Shown in pieces: positions 43,661 to 52,829 of a DNA stretch of 64,000 nt (the stretch's first letter is position 1; each line of letters starts with the position of its first letter). A model generated the notes under the pieces. It did not search any database, was not told the origin of the DNA, and saw nothing but the letters and a program-made list of their open reading frames with translations. The stretch is from Pigmentiphaga kullae. GTDB lineage: Bacteria; Pseudomonadota; Gammaproteobacteria; Burkholderiales; Burkholderiaceae_B. Made by a program: the position numbers and the translations under genes. The DNA is taken from the NCBI RefSeq assembly GCF_004216695.1, contig NZ_SGXC01000002.1, positions 1,364,001 through 1,428,000 of the forward strand. The letters run 5' to 3'.

Positions 43661-44359
43661 ATGACCTCCACGCTGGCGCGAGTCGCCATCTCGCAATCCG
43701 AGCTGTTCCGGGAATGGGCCGACGGCGACATCGCCCGGCTGGTCGAAGTCTCGGAGGTCCTGCGGCTCGAATCCGGCACGCTGCTCCATGGCCCGGGAGA
43801 AAACGTTCCCTTCCTGTACCTGATCGCATCCGGCTCGCTGCGCATGTCGCTGCGTACGGGGTCCAACCGCGAGTTCGCCTTCCGCCTGCGCTTTGCCGGC
43901 GACTTCCTGGGCCTGGGGCCGCTGCTGTCCGGCGAACCCTTCGTCTATACCGTCACGTGCCGCGGCCAGACCCATCTGGTCAGGATACCCGGCCCCTTTC
44001 TGAAAGACATGTTGGTACGCAACGGCCGCCTGGCCGTGGCCATGTTCGCGGGATTCAACCGGCGGCACAGGAACATGATCGCCCTGTATGCCGATGCATC
44101 GACAGGATCCCTGCGCGCGCGGCTCGCCTCGCTGCTGGGTCTCATCGCCAACGCGTCAGGCCACGCCACGAACGAAATAGAAGTCCTCCAGGACGAGTTG
44201 GCCGAATTGCTCGGCACCCGCAGGCAAGGGGTCAACCGCGAGTTGCGGGCGCTGGAGAAACTCGGCATGCTCGCCCTGGAGTACGGCCGCATCGTGATCG
44301 TCGACAGGGCCGCCTTGCAGGAGCTGGCCATCCTGCCGGCTCCCGCCCCGCTACCCTAG
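43661..44359 (+). CDS. Crp/Fnr-family transcriptional regulator
   Basis: A 232-residue regulator. A cyclic-nucleotide-binding-like domain covers about residues 20-120, and a winged helix-turn-helix lies near residues 170-215 (LAELLGTRRQGVNRELRALEKLGML). It lacks the N-terminal cysteines of FNR, and the cAMP-binding signature RExxRSxT is not conserved, so another effector or none is used. Its 3' end overlaps the convergent porin gene by 4 nt. It may control the neighbouring porin-Bug-Rieske operon; this is inference from position. Confidence 0.87.
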   Translation: MTSTLARVAISQSELFREWADGDIARLVEVSEVLRLESGTLLHGPGENVPFLYLIASGSLRMSLRTGSNREFAFRLRFAGDFLGLGPLLSGEPFVYTVTCRGQTHLVRIPGPFLKDMLVRNGRLAVAMFAGFNRRHRNMIALYADASTGSLRARLASLLGLIANASGHATNEIEVLQDELAELLGTRRQGVNRELRALEKLGMLALEYGRIVIVDRAALQELAILPAPAPLP

Positions 44360-45393
44360 AAGCGGTGCCTGATGCCGACGTCGAAGCCTTTCTGGCCGTA
44401 GACGGGAGTCGTCGCATCGCCTATCGCGTACACGGCGCCAGAACGGTTGCGGATGATACCGAACGACGTATACAGGTTCGTCCTCTTGGACAGGGCATAG
44501 GTATAGCCCACCGCGTACAACGTGGCCTTGGCGCCGGTGGCCGCGATCCGTCGCTGGTCGCGCGCATGGGTGATGACGCCAAGCACGGTATGCGGCCCGC
44601 TCGACCATCTCAGGCCGGCCATGTAGATGTTGACGCTGGTGTCGGCAAGCGTCGCCCCCGGCACCCCGTTCAACGTGGACCGGACCGCCTGGAACGCCGA
44701 GTACGCCGTCACCGCTCCGGCGCGGTAGCTTCCCGACAGCGCGACGGCGTGGCTGGTGGCCGTATCCGCGGCATTGCGCTGGTTGTAGTAGCCCAGCGCC
44801 ACGCGTGCAGGTCCCTCCTGGTAGCTCAGCGCGCCGTTGTAGGAACGCGCGGCCGAGCTGTTTCCGGCGACCTCGCCAAAACCGTACAGGAAACCCGCGG
44901 CCCATCCCCGCCACCTCGGCGTCGAGTAGGACACCGAATTGTTGACGCGGGAATGCGTGCTGAAGACGTTGTTCATCCTGCCCATCAATCCCATGCCGAA
45001 TGGATCCGCGGGCAGGATCGAATCCAGGTAGAACGGGCTGTACTGCCTGCCCAGCTTGACGTTCCCCAGCGGCGAGTCCAATCCGACGTGGGCCTTGCGC
45101 CCGAACAGCGCGCCCAGCGTCGACGTGCCGGTGTCCGTGTTGATCCCGGCCTCCAGGTCGAACGTGGCTTTCCATCCATTGCCCAGGTCTTCCACGCCCC
45201 GCAACCCGAAGCGCGACCCGGACTGCCCTCCTCCGGTCAGCGACGACACGCTTCCCTGCTTGGGCGCGATCGGATCGGACTGGTGCACGAAGCCCGAATC
45301 CACGATTCCGTACAAAGTCACCTGGGCCTGTGCGTTGGCGCAGTTCCAGGCTCCCAGGCAAAGCACTCCCCCGACGATGGTGATCGTCCTCAT
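44356..45393 (-). CDS. Gram-negative general porin
   Basis: A 345-residue outer-membrane porin. A signal peptide (about residues 1-23, ending ANA) precedes QVTLYGIVDSGFVHQ. SGSRFGLRGVEDLGNGWKA follows and the protein ends GIRHRF with the terminal Phe. It is the last gene of a minus-strand operon with Rieske oxygenase, fumarylacetoacetase, oxidoreductase and Bug genes, so it probably serves uptake of that pathway's substrate. Confidence 0.93.
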   Translation of the reverse strand: MRTITIVGGVLCLGAWNCANAQAQVTLYGIVDSGFVHQSDPIAPKQGSVSSLTGGGQSGSRFGLRGVEDLGNGWKATFDLEAGINTDTGTSTLGALFGRKAHVGLDSPLGNVKLGRQYSPFYLDSILPADPFGMGLMGRMNNVFSTHSRVNNSVSYSTPRWRGWAAGFLYGFGEVAGNSSAARSYNGALSYQEGPARVALGYYNQRNAADTATSHAVALSGSYRAGAVTAYSAFQAVRSTLNGVPGATLADTSVNIYMAGLRWSSGPHTVLGVITHARDQRRIAATGAKATLYAVGYTYALSKRTNLYTSFGIIRNRSGAVYAIGDATTPVYGQKGFDVGIRHRF

Positions 45394-45442
45394 TTCCCCT
45401 CCGTTGGTTTTGATTCGATAAAGCGACAGCCCAGCGGCCGTG

Positions 45443-46444
45443 CTATTGCGACTTGACGTTCGCCTGCTTCACGATGCCCTGCCAGCGTTCGATTTCCCTG
45501 GTCAGTTGCGTCCTGGTCTGGGCCGCCGAATACGGCTCGGGAATGCCCGAACCCCGCGAGCGGGAAGCCTGCTGCAGGTCGGGTTGGGCCAGGGCGCGCA
45601 GGATCTCGGCATTCAAGGTCTTGACGATGTTCGCCGGCGTTCCCGCCGGCGCGACGACGAAGGTGGAAGTCGTCACGTCGCTCCCGGGCAGGCCCACGTC
45701 TTTCATCGTGGGCACGCCTTTCATCCCGGGCAGATCCTGCAACTGGTTCGTGCCGCTGACCGCCAGGGCCCGCGCCTCGCCGTCGCGCAGCGAGCCGACG
45801 ATGCCCGGCACCAGCTCGAAGGCGGCATCGACCTCGCCCGCCCGCACGGCCGTCGTCAGCTTGGCGGCCGTGCCATAGGGCACGATGACGAAATCCCCCT
45901 TGAGCTCCTCGCGCACCAGGGCCGCGCCCAGGTACTGGATGCCTCCGGCCACGTCTCCCGTGGCCACCGTGACCCGCCCCGGCCTGGCCTTGATCTCCCG
46001 GATCAGGTCATCCATGGTCTTGAGCGGCGAATCGCGCTTGACGACAACGGCGAGCTGGCCGGTGCTGACCTGCGCGACGGGCTCGAAATCGCGCAGCACG
46101 CCGATGTTCTTGGCGGCGAAGATCGCATCGCCGATCGCCGCCTTGGTGCCCACGATCATCAGCGTGTAGCCGTCCGGTTCGGCGCGCTTGACCCGCTGCA
46201 TGGCGACGATGCCGCCGGCCGACGGTTCATTGATGACCACCACCTGCGTGTTCATGGCCACGGAAAGCTTCTGGGCCAGCACCCGCGCGGTGATGTCGGA
46301 CGAACCGCCAGGCGCCGCCTGGACGATCAGCGATATCGGACGGGACGGATAGCCCTCCATGGCCCACGCCGCCGCGTGGACCGTCAATGCCAGACAGGCG
46401 GCCCCCCGCAGCACGGCCCGCAAGTTTCTCGATCTGCTTTTCAT
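45443..46444 (-). CDS. Bug/TctC-family periplasmic solute-binding protein
   Basis: A 333-residue Bug receptor. The ATG at 46444 has AGGAGA upstream. The signal peptide ends around residue 28 (AAWA), followed by MEGYPSRPISLIVQAAPGGSSD and NEPSAGG. The variant VQAAPGG in place of VPFAPGG marks it as one of the more divergent receptors here. It lies between the oxidoreductase and porin genes of the Rieske operon, 47 nt from the former, and probably binds the substrate of that pathway. Confidence 0.92.
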   Translation of the reverse strand: MKSRSRNLRAVLRGAACLALTVHAAAWAMEGYPSRPISLIVQAAPGGSSDITARVLAQKLSVAMNTQVVVINEPSAGGIVAMQRVKRAEPDGYTLMIVGTKAAIGDAIFAAKNIGVLRDFEPVAQVSTGQLAVVVKRDSPLKTMDDLIREIKARPGRVTVATGDVAGGIQYLGAALVREELKGDFVIVPYGTAAKLTTAVRAGEVDAAFELVPGIVGSLRDGEARALAVSGTNQLQDLPGMKGVPTMKDVGLPGSDVTTSTFVVAPAGTPANIVKTLNAEILRALAQPDLQQASRSRGSGIPEPYSAAQTRTQLTREIERWQGIVKQANVKSQ

Positions 46445-46491
46445 GATGTCTCCTGTTGTTGTAGCCAACTCCTGGACTGCCTGCCCGGCCG

Positions 46492-47469
46492 CTAGGGCAC
46501 GAGCACCGAAACTCCCACCAGGCCGCCCGACTCCAGCGCACGGTGGGCTTGCGCACAGTCGGCCAGCGCCAGCCTCTGGTGCACGTGCACGCGTATCACG
46601 CCCGACTCGACCAACTGGAAGAACTCGCCCGCCAGTTCCATGCGCTCCTTCCTCGTCGACGCATAGTCGGCCAATGCGGGCCGGGTAAAGAACGGCGACC
46701 CCCGGCGCCCCAGCTCGATGGCATCGATCGGGGGCACCGGTCCGGACGAGGCGCCGAAGCTGACGAACAGCCCACGCCTGGACAGGACCCGCAGCGAAGC
46801 GTCGAAGGTGCTCCGGCCGACGCCGTCCAGCACCACGGGCACGCCGCGCCCGCCGGTAAGCGCCATCACTTTTTCCACGACCTCGTCGGCGTTCCCCCGC
46901 ACGATCACATGCTCGCAGCCATGCTCCAGCGCGATCTCGGCCTTCTCGTGGCTGGACACCGTTCCGATCACACGCAGCCCGAGATGCCGGGCCCACTGGC
47001 TGACGATCAGGCCGGTGCCGCCGGCCGCCGCGTGCAGCACCAGGGAATCGCCCGCCCGCCATGGATGGATGCGCCGCATCAGATAGGCCGCGGTCATGCC
47101 GCGCATGGTGCTGGCCGCGGCCACGTCCAGCCCGACACCGTCGGGTACCGGAACGAGATACCGCGTATCGACGATGCGTTCGCTGCTGTACGCGCCCAGC
47201 GGACTGCTGGCATAGGCCACGCGGTCGCCCACCCGGACGTCCGTCACGCCGGCTCCCAGCTCCTCGACGATGCCGGCGGCGGATCGTCCGAGCGGCGACG
47301 GCAAGGCGACGGGATACAGCCCCGAGCGGAAATAGATGTCGTTGAAATTGACGCCCACCGCGGCGTGCCGAACTCTTGCTTCGCCGTAGCCCGGCGGCGC
47401 GACGTCGTATTCCTCGCACCTCAGGACCTCGGGTCCCCCCGTCCGGTGGAACCTGATCACGCTTGCCAT
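46492..47469 (-). CDS. Quinone oxidoreductase-family MDR protein
   Basis: A 325-residue medium-chain reductase without zinc-site cysteines. AAVGVNFNDIYFRSGLYPV, PLGRSAAGIVEELG and the cofactor segment HAAAGGTGLIVSQWARHLG match bacterial QorA. It would reduce a quinone with NADPH. A GAGGAG site precedes the ATG at 47469, 23 nt after the fumarylacetoacetase stop. In this operon it may reduce a benzoquinone that arises by autoxidation of a hydroquinone such as homogentisate or gentisate; this is inference. Confidence 0.89.
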   Translation of the reverse strand: MASVIRFHRTGGPEVLRCEEYDVAPPGYGEARVRHAAVGVNFNDIYFRSGLYPVALPSPLGRSAAGIVEELGAGVTDVRVGDRVAYASSPLGAYSSERIVDTRYLVPVPDGVGLDVAAASTMRGMTAAYLMRRIHPWRAGDSLVLHAAAGGTGLIVSQWARHLGLRVIGTVSSHEKAEIALEHGCEHVIVRGNADEVVEKVMALTGGRGVPVVLDGVGRSTFDASLRVLSRRGLFVSFGASSGPVPPIDAIELGRRGSPFFTRPALADYASTRKERMELAGEFFQLVESGVIRVHVHQRLALADCAQAHRALESGGLVGVSVLVP

Positions 47470-47492
47470 CGCTGCTCCTCGTCCTGGCCGGC

Positions 47493-48842
47493 TCAGGCTT
47501 GCGGCCGGGCAGGCAGGACCGTGGCGACCGCCTCCCCGAATCCCAGCCTCGGCCGTCCGGCCTGCTGGCAATGCGCCCGCACGATCACGGTGTCCCCGTC
47601 CTGCACGAACGCGCGTTCTTCGCCGTTGGGCAGGGGGAAAGGCTGGCGTCCGCCGCGGCTCAGCTCGAACATGCAGCCGCAGGCGTCGTCGCCCGGCCCG
47701 GAGATCGTGCCCGTCCCGATCAGGTCTCCCGTCTCCAGGACGCAGCCGTTGAGCGTGTGATGGGCCACCATCTGCCCCGGCGTCCAGTAGGCGTCCGTCA
47801 GGCGGCTCGCGCCCAGCAATACCGGCCCCTCTCCCGCCGCGACCAGCCGCTCGGTCAGCAACAGCACCTCCATGCGCACGTCCGGCATGCCCCGTGCGCG
47901 GTTGGCGTCCGAATCCAGGCAGGCGGGCGCGGCCGGCTGGCCATCCGGCCTCGACATCGCCGCCCGGTAGGGCTCCAGGGCTTCGGTCGTCACGACCCAT
48001 GGCGAGACCGTGGTGGTGAAGCTCTTGGACTGGAACGGTCCCAACGGCTGGGACTCCCATCCCTGCATGTCCCGCGCCGTCCAGTCGTTCAACGCCGAAT
48101 AGCCGAAGATCGCCGCATCGGCGGCGTCCACGTCCAGCGGCTCGCCCCGCGCGTTCGAGGTGCCCACGTAGATGCCAAGCTCGACTTCGTAATCCAGCAT
48201 CCGCGTCGGATCCGTCAGGGGCCGGTCGTTCTCGAACCGCCCCGCCTGCCCCCGGGGGCGCGCGAAACCGTAGCCGCTGGCCCTGACCGTCGATGCCCGG
48301 CTGTGATAGGCGATCGGGCTCCAGACGAAACTCTGGGGAAGCTCGGGATGATCGGGACGCTTGACCCGGATCACCTTGGAGATGTGATGCATCGAGGCCA
48401 GGTAGTCCGAGAAATTGCCGATCTTCGCGGGAAGCAGGAACTCGGCATCGGCGATGGGATGGAGGTGCGGCTCCGCCTCCCGCCGGAACGCCGATCCTTC
48501 CCGCAACAGCCGCGACAACCCCAGCCGCAGGCGCGCCCAATGCGCCGGCCCGAGCTCCATCAGCGCCTTCATCGACGCTTCGCGGCAGGCCTGCACCGCC
48601 GGCCCGCATTCGGCGGCCAGGCAGGCCTCGATTGCGCCGATGTCCAGGACCAGGTCGCCGATGCCCGCGCCGACACGAAAGCCCCCTTGGCGCCTGGGCC
48701 TGAAGACCGCCAGCGGCAGGTTCTGGATGGGGAAATCGCCGTCGGGCCGGTTGGCCGAGGCCACGAACGAGCGCAGCGCCGGGTCATGGGTCTCGTTCAG
48801 GCGCGAGGCCCCCGGAGCCTGCATGAAGGAAGCATCACGCAT
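47493..48842 (-). CDS. Fumarylacetoacetase
   Basis: A 449-residue fumarylacetoacetase, full length with both the SH3-like N-terminal domain and the catalytic FAH domain. Metal and catalytic residues are visible in FSDYLASMHH, the ExE of DYEVELGIYVG and the Asp of ALNDWTARDMQGWE; LGPFQSKSFTTTVSPWVV is a family signature. It cleaves 4-fumarylacetoacetate into fumarate and acetoacetate, the last step of the homogentisate pathway. Its start overlaps the Rieske gene stop by 8 nt. Homogentisate dioxygenase and maleylacetoacetate isomerase genes are not in the window. Confidence 0.92.
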   Translation of the reverse strand: MRDASFMQAPGASRLNETHDPALRSFVASANRPDGDFPIQNLPLAVFRPRRQGGFRVGAGIGDLVLDIGAIEACLAAECGPAVQACREASMKALMELGPAHWARLRLGLSRLLREGSAFRREAEPHLHPIADAEFLLPAKIGNFSDYLASMHHISKVIRVKRPDHPELPQSFVWSPIAYHSRASTVRASGYGFARPRGQAGRFENDRPLTDPTRMLDYEVELGIYVGTSNARGEPLDVDAADAAIFGYSALNDWTARDMQGWESQPLGPFQSKSFTTTVSPWVVTTEALEPYRAAMSRPDGQPAAPACLDSDANRARGMPDVRMEVLLLTERLVAAGEGPVLLGASRLTDAYWTPGQMVAHHTLNGCVLETGDLIGTGTISGPGDDACGCMFELSRGGRQPFPLPNGEERAFVQDGDTVIVRAHCQQAGRPRLGFGEAVATVLPARPQA

Positions 48843-50166
48843 GTTGCCGCTCCTTGATGGCCGCGCCCGCGCCCTGCGCCTCCAGGAACGCCCTGCGCAA
48901 GGCCTTGCGCTCCTCGCGCAGTTCGACATTGTGGTATTCGATCTGGTCGATGTCGGGGGCGACCACCTCCGATGTGCCCCGCAGATCGGTATAGGCAATA
49001 CCGCTGCCATCGCCATTGGGTCCCAGCCCCAGCGGCTTTCCGCCGCGCTCGAATTCGTCCAGCCCCTGGAAGAAACGCTGGCGCATCTTGGCGATCACCA
49101 GGTCGCTGGCCCCCAGGTGCTCTTTCGTGCGATCGACGATGGGCACGCTTTCGGCCACTGCGGCGTCTTCGGCGCGCAGGTCCTTGAAACCCGACCAGTG
49201 TCCCAGCTTCATCGCCTCGCGGTTCTGGCCGAAGTCCTCCCTGCCGCGGTCCAGCGAGTTGTGCAGGAAGTCGTCATGGTCGACGAACTTCAGGCCCAGC
49301 GCTCCCCGCTCGATCGATTGCTTCTTCCACCATTCCTGGGTATGGACCATGTCCCACTCGAAACGCCAGAAGGCCGTACGCCGGTTGTTGATCGGGATCA
49401 TGAACAACACGCGCCCTTCATCGGTGCGCATGCTGCCGTTCAGGACCGTGAACGGCGCCAGGTACTCCGTCACGCGCAGGTAGACCTGGCCGTCCTCGCG
49501 CTCGCGCCGCGAATAGGCCTGGAACCCGTAGGGCGTATCGACCACCGACAGCTTGGGCGCATGCACGCCCTTGATCGCGACGACGCTTTCGTTGATCTCC
49601 GCCTTGACCGGCTGGGCATGCAGGAGCCCGATGTGGGCGGAATCCAGCAGCGTCTCCAGGTTCTGCGTCCAGTTCGAATCCGTGTACCCGACCCGGGCAC
49701 GGCGATGTTCGGGCGGCAGTAGACAGAACTCCCATTCGGGGAAGACAGGCGGCTCGCCCGGCCCCAGGTAGACCCATAGCGCACCGCCCGCTTCCCGGAC
49801 GGGAAAGGCAGGCACCTTGACCGTCGAACAGAAGCGGGGATTAGACTCCGACGGCGCGGCGATGCACGTACCCGACACATCGAACTTCCAGCCGTGGAAG
49901 ATGCAGGTCAGCGCGTTGTCGCCGGTCCGCCCCAGCGCCAGGGAAGCGCCACGGTGCGGGCATTGTTCCTCGAAGAAACCGACCTTCCCGCTGCCGTCGC
50001 GGAAGGACACGAATTTCTCGCCCAGCAGCTCGACCTTCTTCGGCGGGCCATTGGGTTCGAGCGCCTCGGATCTCAGGTAGGGCAGCCAGTAGCGGCGGGC
50101 CATGTCGTGCAGGGTGGAACCCGGCTCGACGTCGTTGTAGCGGTCATTGTCTGCTGCGGACAGCAT
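48835..50166 (-). CDS. Rieske aromatic-ring-hydroxylating oxygenase, large subunit
   Basis: A 443-residue Rieske oxygenase. The 2Fe-2S centre uses Cys69, His71, Cys88 and His91 (CPHRG and CIFHGWKFD). The mononuclear iron site is formed by His178 and His183, with bridging Asp175, in the block NWTQNLETLLDSAHIGLLHAQ. No small subunit gene is adjacent, as in the phthalate/vanillate-type group. Its electron donor is probably the divergently encoded reductase at 50384. It heads an operon with fumarylacetoacetase, quinone reductase, Bug and porin genes, and overlaps the next gene by 8 nt. Confidence 0.92.
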   Translation of the reverse strand: MLSAADNDRYNDVEPGSTLHDMARRYWLPYLRSEALEPNGPPKKVELLGEKFVSFRDGSGKVGFFEEQCPHRGASLALGRTGDNALTCIFHGWKFDVSGTCIAAPSESNPRFCSTVKVPAFPVREAGGALWVYLGPGEPPVFPEWEFCLLPPEHRRARVGYTDSNWTQNLETLLDSAHIGLLHAQPVKAEINESVVAIKGVHAPKLSVVDTPYGFQAYSRREREDGQVYLRVTEYLAPFTVLNGSMRTDEGRVLFMIPINNRRTAFWRFEWDMVHTQEWWKKQSIERGALGLKFVDHDDFLHNSLDRGREDFGQNREAMKLGHWSGFKDLRAEDAAVAESVPIVDRTKEHLGASDLVIAKMRQRFFQGLDEFERGGKPLGLGPNGDGSGIAYTDLRGTSEVVAPDIDQIEYHNVELREERKALRRAFLEAQGAGAAIKERQHA

Positions 50167-50257
50167 GGGGGTTCTCCAGGATCGTTCCGTAGTCGTGGAA
50201 CCGATTCTGGTGTGCCGCGCCCGGTTTGTTGAGCGCCGCACCGCCCGGAATGTCCGC

Positions 50258-50298
50258 TTTGTTTCAAACCCGGGCCTTGCCCCGCACATTGGAACAAA
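50258..50298. promoter_or_regulatory. Inverted repeat in the divergent Rieske oxygenase/reductase promoter region
   Basis: TTTGTTTCAA (50258-50267) and TTGGAACAAA (50289-50298) form a 10-bp inverted repeat with one mismatch and a 21-nt spacer. A further TTTGTT lies at 50225. The gap separates two divergent genes of one enzyme system and so should hold shared control sites. Confidence 0.4.
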
Positions 50299-50383
50299 CA
50301 CGACAATCGCGCATATTTGCCGCTCGTCCCCCTTGCGTCACCCCTCCAGAATGCGCCCTACCCTCTCATTCGAATCCTTTGCC

Positions 50384-51340
50384 ATGAACAGCAGCTCACT
50401 CCTTACGGTACTGGTTCACACCATTCGCCTCGAAGCGCAGGGCATCATCAGCGTCGAGTTCCGCTCGCCCACGGGCGAGGAACTGCCTGCCTTCGCCGCG
50501 GGCTCGCACATCGACCTGCATCTGCCCAACGGCCTGGTGCGCAGCTATTCGCTGTTCAACTCGCCCGAAGAGCGGCATCGCTACGTGGTGGGCGTGCTGA
50601 ACGACCGTAACAGCCGCGGCGGTTCGCGCTTCGTGCACGAACAGCTGCGGGTGGGCTCGACCATCAAGATCGCGCCGCCGCGCAACAACTTCGAGCTGGA
50701 CGAGTCGGCGGCCAAGTCGGTGCTGCTGGCCGGCGGCATCGGCGTGACGCCCATCTTCTGCATGGTCAACCGGTTGCGCGCGATTGCCAATCCGGTGGAA
50801 CTGCTCTACTGCGCCCGCACCAAGACCGAAGCGGCCTTCGTCGACGAACTGGTGGCCTCGGGCGGCCAGGTCACCACGCGCTTCGACGATGAAGCGGGTT
50901 GTCCGCCCAATCTGCGCGAGCTGCTGGCCGGCCATCCGGCCGATACGCATTTCTACTGCTGTGGGCCGACGCCCATGCTGGATGCCTTCGAGGCGGCCTG
51001 CAAGGAACTGGGCTACCGGAACGTGCACATCGAGCGCTTCGCCGCCGCCGGCGAAGTCACGGCCGCGCAGGAAGGCAGCTACCAGGTCGAACTGGCCAAG
51101 TCGGGCAAGACCATCGACGTGCCGGCCGGCATGGCGCTGCTCGACGCGCTGCTGGAAGCGGGCATCGATGCCGACTACAGCTGCCGCGAAGGCGTGTGCG
51201 GCGCGTGCGAGACCGCCGTGCTGGAAGGCACGCCCGACCATCGGGATTCGGTGCTGACCGAGCGCGAACGCGAGTCGAACAAGACCATGATGGTCTGCGT
51301 GTCCGGCTGCAAGGGTGCCAAGCTGGTATTGGGCCTCTGA
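50384..51340 (+). CDS. Phthalate dioxygenase reductase-type FMN/2Fe-2S oxidoreductase
   Basis: A 318-residue reductase in the class IA order FMN, NAD, 2Fe-2S. RSYSLFNSP binds FMN, the NAD-binding domain shows LLAGGIGVTPIFCMVNRL and YCCGPTPMLDAFE, and the C-terminal plant-type ferredoxin uses the cysteines of CREGVCGAC and VCVSGC. It moves electrons from NADH to the terminal Rieske oxygenase, here most likely the product of the divergent gene ending at 50166. ATG 50384 is used; the longer frame upstream is not coding. Confidence 0.93.
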   Translation: MNSSSLLTVLVHTIRLEAQGIISVEFRSPTGEELPAFAAGSHIDLHLPNGLVRSYSLFNSPEERHRYVVGVLNDRNSRGGSRFVHEQLRVGSTIKIAPPRNNFELDESAAKSVLLAGGIGVTPIFCMVNRLRAIANPVELLYCARTKTEAAFVDELVASGGQVTTRFDDEAGCPPNLRELLAGHPADTHFYCCGPTPMLDAFEAACKELGYRNVHIERFAAAGEVTAAQEGSYQVELAKSGKTIDVPAGMALLDALLEAGIDADYSCREGVCGACETAVLEGTPDHRDSVLTERERESNKTMMVCVSGCKGAKLVLGL

Positions 51341-51360
51341 CCCCGCTCGCGCCCCCGCTT

Positions 51361-52005
51361 TTACGACACTTTCAACGGCACGCCGGTCTTGGACTGGATC
51401 TCGTCGGCGCTGACGCCCTCGGCCAGTTCCACCAGCACCAGCCCGTCCGCGGTCACATCGATCACGCCCAGGTCGGTAATGATGCGATCCACGACGCCCA
51501 CGCCCGTCAGCGGCAGCGTGCACTCGGGCAGTATCTTCAGCTCGTAGCCCCCGTCCTTCTTCCTGGCCACGTGCTCCATCAGGATCACCACCCGCTCGAC
51601 GCCGGCCACGAGGTCCATCGCGCCCCCCATGCCCTTGACCATCTTGCCCGGGATCATCCAGTTGGCCAGGTCCCCCTTCCCGCTGACCTGCATGGCGCCC
51701 AGGATGGACAGGTTGATCTTGCCGCCGCGGATCATCGCGAAGCTCTGGTCGCTGCCGAAGATCGACGATCCCGGCAGCGTGGTCACCGTCTGCTTGCCGG
51801 CGTTGATCAGGTCCGCGTCCACCCGGTCTTCGGTCGGGAACGGGCCGATGCCCAGCATGCCGTTCTCGGACTGCAGCCAGACCTCGATATCGCCCGGCAC
51901 ATGGTTGGCCACCAGGGTCGGGATGCCGATCCCGAGATTCACATAGAAACCGTCGCGCAGTTCCCGGGCGGCCCGCGCCGCCATCTGGTCCTTGTTCCAT
52001 GCCAT
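51361..52005 (-). CDS. scoB: 3-oxoacid CoA-transferase subunit B
   Basis: A 214-residue class I CoA-transferase beta subunit. The catalytic glutamate lies in SENGMLGIG, and [18 protein letters not shown] and [19 protein letters not shown] are family signatures. With subunit A it moves CoA from succinyl-CoA to acetoacetate (or 3-oxoadipate). It starts 2 nt after the A-subunit stop. Next to a fumarylacetoacetase operon the natural substrate would be acetoacetate. Confidence 0.92.
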   Translation of the reverse strand: MAWNKDQMAARAARELRDGFYVNLGIGIPTLVANHVPGDIEVWLQSENGMLGIGPFPTEDRVDADLINAGKQTVTTLPGSSIFGSDQSFAMIRGGKINLSILGAMQVSGKGDLANWMIPGKMVKGMGGAMDLVAGVERVVILMEHVARKKDGGYELKILPECTLPLTGVGVVDRIITDLGVIDVTADGLVLVELAEGVSADEIQSKTGVPLKVS

Positions 52006-52007
52006 GA

Positions 52008-52712
52008 TCAATTCTCCGCCTTGGTCGTCGTACGCTGCTCGATCCGCTTTTCCGGGCTGCGGTTCTGAACGATGCGATGGATATAGATCCCGGGCAGGTG
52101 GATATCGTCGGGCGCCAGATCGCCGACCTCGACGATCTCCTCGACTTCGGCAATGGTGATCCTGCCCGCCGTAGCGGCCGCCGGATTGAAGTTGCGGGCC
52201 GTATAGCGGAAGCGCAGGTTGCCGGCACGGTCGGCCACATGCGCCTTGATCAAGGCCACGTCGGGTACCAGGGACCGTTCCATCACATAGGTTTCCCCGT
52301 CGAATTCCCGAAGCTCCTTGCCTTCGGCCACCAGGGTACCCACGCCCGTCTTGGTGAAGAAGGCCGGGATGCCGGCCCCGCCGGCGCGCAGCTTCTCGGC
52401 CAGCGTGCCCTGCGGCGTGAACTCCAGCTCCAGTTCTCCGCTCAGGTACTGGCGTTCGAACTCCTTGTTCTCGCCCACGTAGGACGAAATCATCTTCCGG
52501 ATCTGCCGGGTCTCCAGCAGCTTGCCCAGCCCGAAGCCGTCCACGCCGGCGTTGTTCGAGATCACGGTCAGACCCTTGACGCCCGACGCCCGCAGCGCCT
52601 CGATCAGCGCCTCCGGGATGCCGCACAGGCCGAAGCCGCCCACCGCGATCATCTGTTCATCTTTCACGACGCCCGCAATCGCATCGGGCGCGGATGGATA
52701 GATCTTGTTCAC
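52008..52712 (-). CDS. scoA: 3-oxoacid CoA-transferase subunit A
   Basis: A 234-residue class I CoA-transferase alpha subunit. [17 protein letters not shown] near the N-terminus is the CoA-binding motif, and [32 protein letters not shown] is typical of ScoA/PcaI. It pairs with the B subunit encoded 2 nt downstream. The closeness to ScoA favours acetoacetate activation. It is divergent from a PAS-LuxR regulator, with a striking repeated palindrome between them. Confidence 0.92.
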   Translation of the reverse strand: MNKIYPSAPDAIAGVVKDEQMIAVGGFGLCGIPEALIEALRASGVKGLTVISNNAGVDGFGLGKLLETRQIRKMISSYVGENKEFERQYLSGELELEFTPQGTLAEKLRAGGAGIPAFFTKTGVGTLVAEGKELREFDGETYVMERSLVPDVALIKAHVADRAGNLRFRYTARNFNPAAATAGRITIAEVEEIVEVGDLAPDDIHLPGIYIHRIVQNRSPEKRIEQRTTTKAEN

Positions 52713-52789
52713 GACACCTCCTCCAAGGACTGGAACAACCGCTGCGCCTGCCCCGCCGGGGACTGGCGGACGGCGCGCGTTTGAAAGAT

Positions 52790-52811
52790 ACTACGTAGCT
52801 ATCTACGTAGT
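52790..52811. promoter_or_regulatory. Tandem CTACGTAG palindromes, candidate operator
   Basis: The 8-bp palindrome CTACGTAG occurs twice (52791-52798 and 52803-52810) with a 4-nt spacer; with the flanking A and T the whole forms 9-bp inverted arms. It lies 18 nt before the LuxR-type gene and 78 nt before the divergent CoA-transferase gene. Confidence 0.6.
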
Positions 52812-52829
52812 TTTGCTTAGGAGCCGCCG

